From assembly GCA_016215605.1 (NCBI GenBank), contig JACRJB010000023.1, forward strand, positions 24,446 through 88,445: DNA of 64,000 bases, written 5' to 3'. Of the stretch, positions 24,531 to 33,251 are shown in pieces. Both the position numbers and the translations under genes were made by a program. This DNA is from Rhodopseudomonas palustris. Its GTDB lineage: Bacteria > Pseudomonadota > Alphaproteobacteria > Rhizobiales > Xanthobacteraceae. Under the pieces are notes generated by a model. It did not search any database. It was not told where the DNA came from and worked only from the letters and a program-made list of their open reading frames with translations. How positions within the stretch are numbered: the first letter of the stretch is position 1; each line of letters opens with the position of its first letter.

Positions 24531-25838
24531 ATGACCGAGACACTTCATCCCGAAACCCTCGCGCTGCACGCCGGCTGGCGCGCCGATCCGGCGACCGGTT
24601 CGGTCGCCGTGCCGATCTTCCAGACCACGTCGTATCAGTTCAACAACACCGAGCACGCGGCGAACCTGTTCGCGCTGAAGGAACTCGGAAACATCTACAC
24701 GCGCATCGGCAATCCGACGACCGACGTGCTGGAAAAGCGGGTCGCCGCGCTGGAAGGTGGCGTCGCCGCACTGGCGGTCGCGTCCGGCCAGGCGGCCTCG
24801 GCCTTCGCGCTGCAAAATCTCGCCCGCGTCGGCGACAATGTCGTCTCTTCGACCGATCTCTACGGCGGCACCTGGAATCTGTTCGCCAACACCCTGAAGG
24901 ACCAGGGTATCGAAGTCCGCTTCGTCGACCCCGCCGATCCGGAGGCATTCGAGCGCGCCACCGACGACCGCACCCGCGCCTACTACGCCGAGACGCTGCC
25001 GAATCCAAAGCTCGCGGTGTTTCCGATCGCCGAAGTCGCTGCGATCGGCCGCAAGCACGGCATTCCGCTGATCGTTGACAACACCGCCGCGCCGCTGCTG
25101 GTGAAGCCGCTCGAACACGGCGCTGCGATCGTCGTCTATTCGGCAACCAAATATCTCGGCGGCCACGGCACGTCGATCGGCGGCCTGATCGTCGACGGCG
25201 GCAATTTCGACTGGGAGAAATTCCCGCAACGCCAGCCGGCGCTGAATACCCCGGATCCGAGCTATCACGGCGCCGTGTGGGTCGAGGCGGTGAAGCCCCT
25301 CGGGCCGATCGCCTACATCATCAAGGCGCGCACCACGCTGCTGCGCGACATCGGCTCGGCGCTGTCGCCATTCAACGCCTTCCAGATCCTGCAGGGCCTC
25401 GAGACGCTGCCGCTGCGAATCGAGCGCCACGTGCAGAACGCCCAGGCCGTGGCCGACTATCTCGAGAAGCGGCCCGAGGTCGTCAAAGTGATCCACCCGT
25501 CGAAGCAGAGCGGCGTTGCCCGCGAACGCGCCGACAAATATCTCAAGGGCAAATTCGGCGGCCTGGTCGGGTTCGAACTCGCCGGCGGCCTCGACGCCGG
25601 ACGCAAGTTCATCGACGCACTGCAGTTGCTGTATCACGTCGCCAATATCGGCGACGCCCGCAGCCTCGCGATCCATCCGGCAACGACCACGCACTCGCAA
25701 TTGTCGACCGAGGATCAGCTCGCCACCGGCGTGTCCGACGGCTATGTGCGGCTGTCGGTCGGCCTCGAACACATCGACGACATCATCGCCGATCTGGAAC
25801 GCGGCCTCGCTGCGGGGCGGCTGGCGAAGGCGGCGTAA
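24531..25838 (+). CDS. metY: O-acetylhomoserine sulfhydrylase
   Basis: A 435-residue PLP enzyme of the Cys/Met metabolism family that makes homocysteine from O-acetylhomoserine and sulfide in methionine synthesis. The PLP lysine lies in VVYSATKYLGGHGTS (about 207). YTRIGNPTTDVLEKRVAALE and the C-terminal HPATTTHSQL and VRLSVGLEHIDDI blocks are typical. The length and the insertion NFDWEKFPQ are those of MetY rather than of cystathionine gamma-synthase. The ATG at 24531 is the family start. It is a stand-alone gene, convergent with the nuo operon. Confidence 0.94.
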   Translation: MTETLHPETLALHAGWRADPATGSVAVPIFQTTSYQFNNTEHAANLFALKELGNIYTRIGNPTTDVLEKRVAALEGGVAALAVASGQAASAFALQNLARVGDNVVSSTDLYGGTWNLFANTLKDQGIEVRFVDPADPEAFERATDDRTRAYYAETLPNPKLAVFPIAEVAAIGRKHGIPLIVDNTAAPLLVKPLEHGAAIVVYSATKYLGGHGTSIGGLIVDGGNFDWEKFPQRQPALNTPDPSYHGAVWVEAVKPLGPIAYIIKARTTLLRDIGSALSPFNAFQILQGLETLPLRIERHVQNAQAVADYLEKRPEVVKVIHPSKQSGVARERADKYLKGKFGGLVGFELAGGLDAGRKFIDALQLLYHVANIGDARSLAIHPATTTHSQLSTEDQLATGVSDGYVRLSVGLEHIDDIIADLERGLAAGRLAKAA

Positions 25839-25856
25839 GTTTGGACTAGAACTTTT

Positions 25857-25945
25857 CCGGTTCTGATTGAATCAGAACCGGAGCTCTAGATTCTTGTTTT
25901 GACGCGTTTTCTTCACGCGAACCGGTTTCCACTTCGCTCGAAAAC
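25857..25945. repeat. Palindromic intergenic repeat (Bradyrhizobiaceae type)
   Basis: A perfect 12-base inverted repeat, CCGGTTCTGATT 25857-25868 and AATCAGAACCGG 25870-25881, is followed by a conserved-looking AT-containing segment with GACGCGTTTTCTTCACGCG. I recognise this composite as a common dispersed intergenic element of Bradyrhizobium and Rhodopseudomonas. It may also serve as the metY terminator. Confidence 0.75.
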
Positions 25946-25963
25946 GCTCCAATATACGCTCCC

Positions 25964-26111
25964 TCTCCCCGAGCACAGCGCGCTCCCTCTCCCGCTTGCG
26001 GGAGAGGGTTGGGGTGAGGGCGATACAAGCACTGACTCAACAAGCATGGAGCGGGGTGCCCTCACCCGGATCGCTGCGCTATCCGACCTCTCACGCAAGC
26101 GGGAGAGGTTA
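25964..26111. repeat. REP-like repeats between metY and nuoN
   Basis: Copies of the CTCTCCCGC-N4-GCGGGAGAG repeat family (clearest at 25987-26008) and a partial inverted copy at 26060-26111. The last copy runs into the nuoN stop codon at 26109-26111. It fills the gap between two convergent transcription units. Confidence 0.8.
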
Positions 26112-27470
26112 AGGCAGGGCGAGCCTCACCACGTCGATCAGCACCACCGGCGCGACGCCGAACAGCACGATCAGAATCACACACAACGCGAGAAGTCCCT
26201 GGTCGACCCGCGGCAGCGGCTCGGCCTCGTCGTGCGACTGGCCGAGGAATGGCGCAGTGAAGAACCGCGCATAATAAAAGAAGCCGAGCGACGCACCGGC
26301 GACCACGATCGCGAGCAGCAGCCACAGGCCGCGATCGACCAGCACGTGCAGCAGATACAGCTTGCCGATGAAGCCGCCTGCAGCCGGCAACCCCGCCAGC
26401 GACAACAGCGACAACGACAACGCGATCGCTTCCAACGGGCGGCGCTTGATGAGCCCGTGCAGATCGTACAGCGTCGGGGCGCGGCCGAGTGCGGCCGACA
26501 CGCACAGCGCGCCCAGCATCGCCGGCGCGTAGACGCCGAGATAGAACAGGACAGCCTCGGCCGCGCGCGGCGCGCCCGAGGCCAGAATCAGCGCGATGTA
26601 GCCGGAATGCGCGATCGTCGAATAGCCGAGCATCCGCGGCAGTTGCGGCTGGCGCAGCGCCAGCAGATTGCCGACCAGCACCGAGGCGGCGCCGAGCGCG
26701 GCGAGGCCGCTGCTCCACACCGGCTCCGGCAGATGCGCAGTGAGGAACAGCCGCAGCAGCACGATCGCCACCGCGGCTTTCGACACCACCCCGGCCAGCG
26801 CCGCGGCACTTGCGGGCGAAGCCTCGAACGCATCCGGCGTCCACATGTGGAACGGGGCCAGCGAGAACTTGAAGGCGAGGCCGGCGAGCAGCAGCGCGGT
26901 GCCGAGGGCGGCCAGCGCGCCGTGGCCGGTCCACCCGACAAAATCCAGCGCGCCGGTCTCGGCGTAGATCAGCGCGACGCCGAGCAGCAGCGCGGACGAG
27001 GCGAGCCCGCTCATCACCAGAAATTTGTAGGCCGCCTCCAGCCCTTGCCGCGACAGCCGGAATGCGAACAGCGCGATCAGCGACAGGCTGACGATCTCGA
27101 TGCCGAGAAACAGCGTCGCGGCGTGACCGGCGCCCGCCAGCGTCGCCGCGCCGAGCGCAACCAGCACCAGCAGCGCAGGCGCTTCCTTGGCCGGCACCCC
27201 GGTGCGCAAGAAGATCAACGCGCCGAGTGATGCGAGACAGGCATAGGCAATGCCGAAACGCGCCAGGCCATCGTCGGTGAACAGCGCGCCCAGCGGCGCA
27301 GCCGGCGCGCCGACGCGCAGCAACACCAGCCCGGCCGCCAGCGCCAGACCGGCGCCGGCCGCGGCCTGCGCGGCTTCGATGCGCGCCAGTGGCACCAGCA
27401 TCATCGCCGCGACAGCGGCGATGGCCAGCACCACGAGCGGCGAGAGCGCGGCGAATTGGGCTGCGGTCAT
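26109..27470 (-). CDS. nuoN: Complex I membrane subunit NuoN
   Basis: A 453-residue antiporter-like subunit of NADH:quinone oxidoreductase with about 14 TM helices, one of the three proton-channel modules (L, M, N). The key lysine helix is visible in ALAFKFSLAPFHMWTPDAFE and the broken-helix segment in MLGYSTIAHSGY. It is the last gene of the operon. The ATG at 27470 overlaps the nuoM stop by 4 bases. A longer open frame through nuoM in this phase is a high-GC shadow. Confidence 0.95.
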   Translation of the reverse strand: MTAAQFAALSPLVVLAIAAVAAMMLVPLARIEAAQAAAGAGLALAAGLVLLRVGAPAAPLGALFTDDGLARFGIAYACLASLGALIFLRTGVPAKEAPALLVLVALGAATLAGAGHAATLFLGIEIVSLSLIALFAFRLSRQGLEAAYKFLVMSGLASSALLLGVALIYAETGALDFVGWTGHGALAALGTALLLAGLAFKFSLAPFHMWTPDAFEASPASAAALAGVVSKAAVAIVLLRLFLTAHLPEPVWSSGLAALGAASVLVGNLLALRQPQLPRMLGYSTIAHSGYIALILASGAPRAAEAVLFYLGVYAPAMLGALCVSAALGRAPTLYDLHGLIKRRPLEAIALSLSLLSLAGLPAAGGFIGKLYLLHVLVDRGLWLLLAIVVAGASLGFFYYARFFTAPFLGQSHDEAEPLPRVDQGLLALCVILIVLFGVAPVVLIDVVRLALP

Positions 27471-28912
27471 GGCAGAGGCAGCACCAGAGCGGCCTTGATC
27501 GCCGGCTCGAGCAGCGCCAGCAGGCTCTGCGGATACAGGCCGATGACCAGCGTGGCGAGGCTCATCACCAGCACCGGCCAATACTCGCGCCAGTTCAGAT
27601 CCGCGAGCGGCGCATTCGGCCGCGGCTGGCCGAACACCAGGCCCTTGAGCAGCCGCGTGGCGTAGATCACCGAAACGATCAGCGTCGACAGCGCCAGCAG
27701 CGCGAACACCCAGTTCACCTGGAAGATGCCGACCACCACCAGCGCTTCGCCGACGAAATTCGCCGTTCCGGGCAATGCCAGCAGCGCCGAACAGAACAGC
27801 GCAAACGCCGCGGCGAAGCGCGGCGCGATCTGCTGCAGGCCGCCGAGCTGGCGCAGGTCGCGGGTGTGGGTGCGTTCGTACAGCGCGCCGATCAGGAGGA
27901 ACAGGGCTGAAGCCGAGAACGAATGCGCGATCATCTCGACGGCGGCGCCCGCCAGCGCGTAGTGCACGCCGGCGGCGATGCCCATCAGCACGATGGACAT
28001 ATGCGCAATCGACGTATAGGCGACCAGCCGTTTCGCATCGTTCTGGCCGCAGGCGACGAGACCGCCATAGAGAGCTCCGGCGGCGCCGAGCGCGATGCCG
28101 TAAGGCGAGACAGCCGCGAGCCCTTGCGGAAACAGCATCGGCGCAAACCGGAACAGCCCGTAGGCGCCGGTCTTCAGCAGCACGCCGGCGAGCAGGATCG
28201 AGCCCGCGGTCGGCGCCAGCGTATGCGCCTCCGGCAACCACGCGTGGAACGGCGGGACGGACAGCTTGACCAGGAAGGCGAGCGAGAAGCCGAGCAGCAT
28301 CCAGACCTGCACCGAGGTGCTGAGCTTCATCTCCGCGAGTTCGAAGGCGTTGAAGGTCATGTGGTCGGCCATCGACGCCAGCGCGAACGCCGCCGCCAGC
28401 AGGCCGAAGCCGGCGACCGCGTTGAAGATCAGGAATTTCAGCGCCGCGCCTTCCCTGTCGCCGTGGCCCCACACCGCGATCAGCGTGAACGCCGGCACCA
28501 GCATCGCCTCCCAGAAGAACGCGAAGATCAGCAGGTCGAACGACAGGAAGACGCCGATCGTGGCGGCGACCGTCCAGCACAGGCTGGCGTGAAACAGCCC
28601 GGACTGCGTGCGAATTTCCGACCACGACGCCATCACCGAAATGATGCCGAGGCCGGCGGAGATCGCGATCAGCGACGCCGACAGCCCGTCCATCGCGAAG
28701 TCGAGCGAGATGCCGAACGACGGCACCCACGGATAGGAGACCTGCGCGTACCAGCGGCCTTCCGGTGCGCCCGCAACGATCGCGACGAGCAGCACCAGCA
28801 TCAGCGCGAAGGTCGCGATCGCGACCCAGCGTTCGCGCTCGCCTTGTCCTGCGATGAAGAAGGCGATCAGGCCGCCGACGGCCGGCAGCAGAATGAGCGC
28901 AATCAGCGCCAT
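27467..28912 (-). CDS. nuoM: Complex I membrane subunit NuoM
   Basis: A 481-residue antiporter-like proton-pumping subunit with about 14 TM helices. Family blocks are FFWEAMLVPAFTLIAVWG with the conserved Glu of TM5, KLSVPPFHAWLPEAHTLAPT and AYTSIAHMSIVLMGI. The ATG at 28912 is the family start (MALIALILLPAVGG) although the frame is open to 29047. It overlaps nuoL by 10 bases upstream and nuoN by 4 downstream. Confidence 0.95.
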   Translation of the reverse strand: MALIALILLPAVGGLIAFFIAGQGERERWVAIATFALMLVLLVAIVAGAPEGRWYAQVSYPWVPSFGISLDFAMDGLSASLIAISAGLGIISVMASWSEIRTQSGLFHASLCWTVAATIGVFLSFDLLIFAFFWEAMLVPAFTLIAVWGHGDREGAALKFLIFNAVAGFGLLAAAFALASMADHMTFNAFELAEMKLSTSVQVWMLLGFSLAFLVKLSVPPFHAWLPEAHTLAPTAGSILLAGVLLKTGAYGLFRFAPMLFPQGLAAVSPYGIALGAAGALYGGLVACGQNDAKRLVAYTSIAHMSIVLMGIAAGVHYALAGAAVEMIAHSFSASALFLLIGALYERTHTRDLRQLGGLQQIAPRFAAAFALFCSALLALPGTANFVGEALVVVGIFQVNWVFALLALSTLIVSVIYATRLLKGLVFGQPRPNAPLADLNWREYWPVLVMSLATLVIGLYPQSLLALLEPAIKAALVLPLP

Positions 28913-30975
28913 GACGTCCCCCAAGCATAAAGTAACAGCGCCGCGCAGCCGAGCGCGATCCACAGCGAATGGTCGCGGACGCGACCGGTCTGCAGCCGCC
29001 GCGCCTGCTCCCAGGCGTGGCCGAAACTGCCCGCGAACCCCATCCAACCCCGATCGATCTGGTCCGGACTGAAGCGCGCGACGAAGCTGCCGACGAACAC
29101 GCGCGCCACGACGATCAGAATCCGGCCGACCGGGTCGCCGGACACGAGGCGCACGACAGGCGTCTGCCCATCGGTCGCGCGCGCAATGAAATCCGGCTGA
29201 GCCGCCTCTCCCCCGAATGCGCGGCCCAGCGGATCGTCTGCCGCCAGCCCAGGCGCGTCAATGCTTTCGCGGCGCAGCGCCGCAGCCTGCGCGGCCGCTT
29301 CGGTGCCATCGGCGTTGCCGAGAACCGTGGCGATCGTCCGGAAGCGCCGGACGAAGTAATAATAGTACAGGATCTCGATCCGAAAGGCGCGGACATGGCG
29401 TAGCCGATGGGCGACCCGCTCCAACTCGCGCGGATGCCGCACCAACTGCCGCGCCAGCACCACGCCGAGGATCGGGGCGGCGGCGCCGAGCAGCGTCGGC
29501 AGCAGCGGAATATGCTCCGGCGCACCACCGGTGAAGCCGATCAGCGCACCGACCGACAGGCCGCCGACGACGGCGACGAAGGTCAGCACGCCGAGCGGCA
29601 CCATCACCGCCGCTCCGCCCCATGGCGGCGCGGCGAGATCTGCGGACTGGCTGCCGGCGACAAACACCACCCGGAACGCATAGGCGCCGGTCAGCATCGC
29701 CGCAGTTGCGGCCAGCAGCCACAGCGGCACGCCACACGGCCCGCTGCTCCACACCGCGGCAAGCACCGCTTCCTTCGAGTACCAGCCGGCCGTGATCACC
29801 GGCAGGCCGGCGAGCGAGGCGGCGCCGATTGCAAAACTCCAGAACGCCCACGGCTGGCGATAGCGCGCGCCGCGCAGCGCCTCGATCGCGGTCGAGCCGC
29901 CCGAGGCATGGCTCATCACGCCGGCGCTGAGAAACAGCAGCGACTTGAACGCGGCGTGGATGGCGAAATGCGCCAGCGCCACCGCCGGCGCGCCGAGCCC
30001 GAGCGCCAGCACCATGAAGCCGATCTGACTCATGGTCGAGAACGCCAGCAGCTTCTTGACGTCGGTCTGGATCAGCGCGATCAGCGCGCCGGCCGCCGCG
30101 GTGAGGATGCCGAGCATCGCCACCATCGCGGAAATCTCCGGCGCCGCTGCGAACAGCGGGGCGAGCCGCGCCAGCAGGATCACGCCGGCCGCGACCATGG
30201 TGGCGGAATGCAACAGCGCCGACACCGGCGTCGGGCCGGCCATCGCACTCGGCAGCCAGGTGTGGAACGGAAACTGCGCGGACTTGCCGAGCGCGCCCAG
30301 CGCAATCAGCCCTGCAATCGGCGCCAGCCGCCACGGATCCATCGCCGGCACGGCGGCGAGCATGCCGTCGAGCCGCGTCGTGCCGGCGGACAGGAACAGC
30401 ATCATCAGGCCGGCGAGCAGAAAGGCGTCGGCGACCCGCGTGGTGATCAGCGCCTTGCGCCCGGCCGACACCGCCTTTGGCAGCTTGGTGTAGAATGCGA
30501 TCAGCATGAAGCTGCACAGGCCGATGGTTTCCCAGCCGAGGAACAGCAGGATCACGTCGGCAGCGAACACCACCGCGAGCATGCCGGCGAGAAACAGGTT
30601 CATCAGCGCGAAGTAGCGGCGCAGATCGGGCAGCGGCTCCGACGCCATGTAGGCCCCGGAATAGATCAGCACCAAGGCTGCGACCAGCGCAACGGTGCCG
30701 CCGGTGACCATGCTGAGCGGATCGAGCGACATCGCAATCTGCGCGACGAACACGCCGACGTCGATCGACAGGATCGGCACCGCCGCGCCGGCGACGCAGC
30801 CGCCCTCGAGGCACGACACCGCGACCGGCGCGAACAATATCGCCGGCAGCACCGCCGCGCCGACGCCGAGCGCGATCACCACTGTGCGCGACAGCGCCAC
30901 CGGCATCAGCGACAGCACCAGGAAGCCGATCAGCGCCGGCACCGGGACGAAGGGGAGAAGCGAGGCCATGCTCAT
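28903..30975 (-). CDS. nuoL: Complex I membrane subunit NuoL
   Basis: A 690-residue proton-pumping subunit, the distal end of the membrane arm. The antiporter-like core has FLGWETIGLCSFMLIAFY, FPFHTWLPSAMAGPTPVSAL and AFSTMSQIGFM. A C-terminal extension of about 150 residues contains the lateral helix and a final TM helix (WIALGCAALLLYAWG). The ATG at 30975 overlaps the nuoK stop as ATGA, which decides between it and the ATG two codons later. Confidence 0.95.
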   Translation of the reverse strand: MSMASLLPFVPVPALIGFLVLSLMPVALSRTVVIALGVGAAVLPAILFAPVAVSCLEGGCVAGAAVPILSIDVGVFVAQIAMSLDPLSMVTGGTVALVAALVLIYSGAYMASEPLPDLRRYFALMNLFLAGMLAVVFAADVILLFLGWETIGLCSFMLIAFYTKLPKAVSAGRKALITTRVADAFLLAGLMMLFLSAGTTRLDGMLAAVPAMDPWRLAPIAGLIALGALGKSAQFPFHTWLPSAMAGPTPVSALLHSATMVAAGVILLARLAPLFAAAPEISAMVAMLGILTAAAGALIALIQTDVKKLLAFSTMSQIGFMVLALGLGAPAVALAHFAIHAAFKSLLFLSAGVMSHASGGSTAIEALRGARYRQPWAFWSFAIGAASLAGLPVITAGWYSKEAVLAAVWSSGPCGVPLWLLAATAAMLTGAYAFRVVFVAGSQSADLAAPPWGGAAVMVPLGVLTFVAVVGGLSVGALIGFTGGAPEHIPLLPTLLGAAAPILGVVLARQLVRHPRELERVAHRLRHVRAFRIEILYYYYFVRRFRTIATVLGNADGTEAAAQAAALRRESIDAPGLAADDPLGRAFGGEAAQPDFIARATDGQTPVVRLVSGDPVGRILIVVARVFVGSFVARFSPDQIDRGWMGFAGSFGHAWEQARRLQTGRVRDHSLWIALGCAALLLYAWGTSWR

Positions 30976-31280
30976 CCCTTCATGCCGCTGATGATGTCGC
31001 TGTCGTCGCTGCCGGCGGTGCGGCGAATGCGCAGGAACAGCGCCAGTCCGACCGCAACCTCGGCGGCGGCGAGCGTCAGCACCAGAATGAACATGCCCTG
31101 CCCTTGCGGATCGGCATGATAGGCGCCGGCGGCGACGAAGCCGAGCGCCGGGCCGCTCAGCGCGACCTCCAGCGCGATCAGCTGAAACATGATGCCGCGT
31201 CGCGCCAGCACGCCGAACACCCCGATCGCGAACAGGCCGGCGGCGAGGATCATCATCCCGATCAGGTCGGAGCCGGTCAT
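30972..31280 (-). CDS. nuoK: Complex I membrane subunit NuoK
   Basis: A 102-residue subunit with three TM helices. The conserved glutamates of the central proton path are visible in LIALEVALSGPAL (TM2) and TLAAAEVAVGLAL (TM3). The start overlaps the nuoJ stop by 4 bases. Confidence 0.95.
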   Translation of the reverse strand: MTGSDLIGMMILAAGLFAIGVFGVLARRGIMFQLIALEVALSGPALGFVAAGAYHADPQGQGMFILVLTLAAAEVAVGLALFLRIRRTAGSDDSDIISGMKG

Positions 31281-31783
31281 GGGCGGCTCCTCGGCGTGCG
31301 GTCACTGCGGCCGATGTGGCGGACGCCGATCAGGCCGGCGAGCAGCAGCAGCGAGGCGAGCTCGATCGCCAGCGCCCACGGCCCGAACAACAGCCGCCCG
31401 ACCTCCTGCGCCGACACCGGCGCGGCGGCGCTGGTCCCGGCGACGCCGAACTCGCCGAACACGAACGGCGCAAGGATCAGCACCGACAGCAGCAGTGGCA
31501 GCGGCCAGGCGCCGCGCAACGACGCCCGCTCGCGCGTGACCGATTCCGGGGAGACCGGCATGGTCATCACCACGAACACGAACAGCACCACGATCGCGCC
31601 GGCATAGATCATGATCAGCAGCACGGCCGCGTACGCCGCCCCGAGCGCGAAGAACGCCACCGCCAGCGCCAGCAGCAACACCACCAGATACAGCAGCGCA
31701 TGCACCGCGTTCGGACGCGTCACCGCGATCGCCCCTGAGACGAGGGCGAAGGCACCGGCGTAGATTGCGAGCAAGAGGCTCAT
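31277..31783 (-). CDS. nuoJ: Complex I membrane subunit NuoJ
   Basis: A 168-residue subunit with five TM helices. The family block [21 protein letters not shown] forms the TM3 pi-bulge region that couples quinone reduction to proton pumping. The ATG at 31783 overlaps the nuoI stop by 4 bases. The C-terminus is short and basic. Confidence 0.95.
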   Translation of the reverse strand: MSLLLAIYAGAFALVSGAIAVTRPNAVHALLYLVVLLLALAVAFFALGAAYAAVLLIMIYAGAIVVLFVFVVMTMPVSPESVTRERASLRGAWPLPLLLSVLILAPFVFGEFGVAGTSAAAPVSAQEVGRLLFGPWALAIELASLLLLAGLIGVRHIGRSDRTPRSRP

Positions 31784-32295
31784 GGCAGCAGCCCCTTCAG
31801 ATCGACCGGCGGGGATTCGTGCTCGGCTTCGCCCTTGTCCTTGCCGTCGATCGCCTTGCCGGCCACCGACCAGTAGCGATAGCCGCGCACCTTGCCCTCA
31901 CCCGAGATCAGCAAATCGTGCTTCTCGTAGACCAGCGCGTCGCGCCGCCATTCGCCGAGTTCGAAATCCGGCGTGAGCTGGATCGCCGAGGTCGGGCACG
32001 CCTCCTCGCAGAAGCCGCAGAAGATGCAGCGCGCGAAATTGATGCGGAAATGCTCCGGGTACCAGCGGCCATCGTCGGCGACCGCCTTGGCCAGATCGAT
32101 GCAGCCGACCGGGCACACCACCGCGCAGAGATTGCAGGCGACGCAGCGTTCCTGCCCATCGGGATCGCGGGTCAGCACAATGCGGCCGCGCGTGCGCGGA
32201 AACAGCTTCGGCTTCTCTTCCGGATAGAGTTGCGTCTCCGGTTTGACGAACAGCTTGCGGCCGACCCGCAGCATCGCTCCCAGCCAGCCGATCAT
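31780..32295 (-). CDS. nuoI: Complex I iron-sulfur subunit NuoI
   Basis: A 171-residue subunit of the connecting module carrying two [4Fe-4S] clusters (N6a and N6b). Ligands are in [15 protein letters not shown] and [15 protein letters not shown], a classic 8Fe ferredoxin pattern. The open frame extends far upstream through nuoH in high-GC shadow; the ATG at 32295 overlaps the nuoH stop as ATGA and gives the family N-terminus. Confidence 0.96.
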   Translation of the reverse strand: MIGWLGAMLRVGRKLFVKPETQLYPEEKPKLFPRTRGRIVLTRDPDGQERCVACNLCAVVCPVGCIDLAKAVADDGRWYPEHFRINFARCIFCGFCEEACPTSAIQLTPDFELGEWRRDALVYEKHDLLISGEGKVRGYRYWSVAGKAIDGKDKGEAEHESPPVDLKGLLP

Positions 32296-33251
32296 GGCGC
32301 GCTCCTCGCCACCACGACGACGCCGGTGAGCAGCAGATTGAGCAGTGACAGCGGCAGCGCGATTTTCCAGGCGAAGCTCAGCAATTGATCGTAGCGCGGC
32401 CGCGGCAGCGTCGCGCGCAGCCAGACGAACACCACGGCGATCACGGCGGTCTTCAGGCCGAACCAGACCGGCCCCGGCAGCCACGGCCCGAGCCAGCCGC
32501 CGAAGAACAGCGTCACCGCCAGCGCGGACACCAGCAGCACCGCGAGATATTCGCCGAGAAAGAACAGGCCGAACGACATTCCGGTGTATTCGGTGATGAA
32601 GCCGGCGACGAGATCGTTCTCGGATTCCGGCAGGTCGAACGGCAACCGGTGCGCGGCGGCGACGCCCGCGATGCAGAACAGCGCCGCGCCGAGCGGCTGC
32701 AGCACGACGAACCAGACGCCGTGCTGGGCCTCGACGATCGCGTGCATCGACAGCGAGCCGGCGAGCATCACCACGCCCATCAGCGACAGACCGAGGAACA
32801 CCTCGTAGGCCAGCATCTGCGCCGCGGCGCGCATGCCGCCCATCAGCGAAAACCGGTTGTTCGAGGCCCATGCGCCGAGCACCGCGGCATAGGCGGTGAG
32901 CCCCATCATCCCGAGCAGAAACAGCACACCGACATCGACCGGGGCCAACGCCAGGCCATCGCCGAAGGCGACGACACCGAACCCGGCGAGCACCGGCGTC
33001 GCAGCGACCGCGGGCGCGAGGATATAGGCGAGCTTGTCGGCGCCGGGCGGCGGCCGGTCTTCCTTGGTGAGAATCTTGACGGTGTCGGCGACCCATTGCA
33101 GCGAGCCGAACGGCCCGACACGGTTGGGCCCGAGCCGTTCCTGCACGAAGCCGAGCAGCCGCCGCTCGACCCAGGTGAAGGTGCCGGCGACCACCAGCAG
33201 CACCATGATCATGGCGACCGAGATCGTCGCGGTGAGGACGAGGCCGATCAT
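32292..33251 (-). CDS. nuoH: Complex I membrane subunit NuoH
   Basis: A 319-residue subunit with eight TM helices that forms part of the quinone chamber next to NuoB and NuoD. Typical blocks are [21 protein letters not shown] and [20 protein letters not shown]. It starts at ATG 33251, overlapping the nuoG stop by 4 bases. Confidence 0.96.
   Translation of the reverse strand: MIGLVLTATISVAMIMVLLVVAGTFTWVERRLLGFVQERLGPNRVGPFGSLQWVADTVKILTKEDRPPPGADKLAYILAPAVAATPVLAGFGVVAFGDGLALAPVDVGVLFLLGMMGLTAYAAVLGAWASNNRFSLMGGMRAAAQMLAYEVFLGLSLMGVVMLAGSLSMHAIVEAQHGVWFVVLQPLGAALFCIAGVAAAHRLPFDLPESENDLVAGFITEYTGMSFGLFFLGEYLAVLLVSALAVTLFFGGWLGPWLPGPVWFGLKTAVIAVVFVWLRATLPRPRYDQLLSFAWKIALPLSLLNLLLTGVVVVARSAP

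Noticed and set aside
26109..28928. 939-codon frame that joins nuoM and nuoN
   Set aside because: The nuoM half is out of frame with the real NuoM and is Arg-rich; only the part after 27470 (NuoN) is coding.
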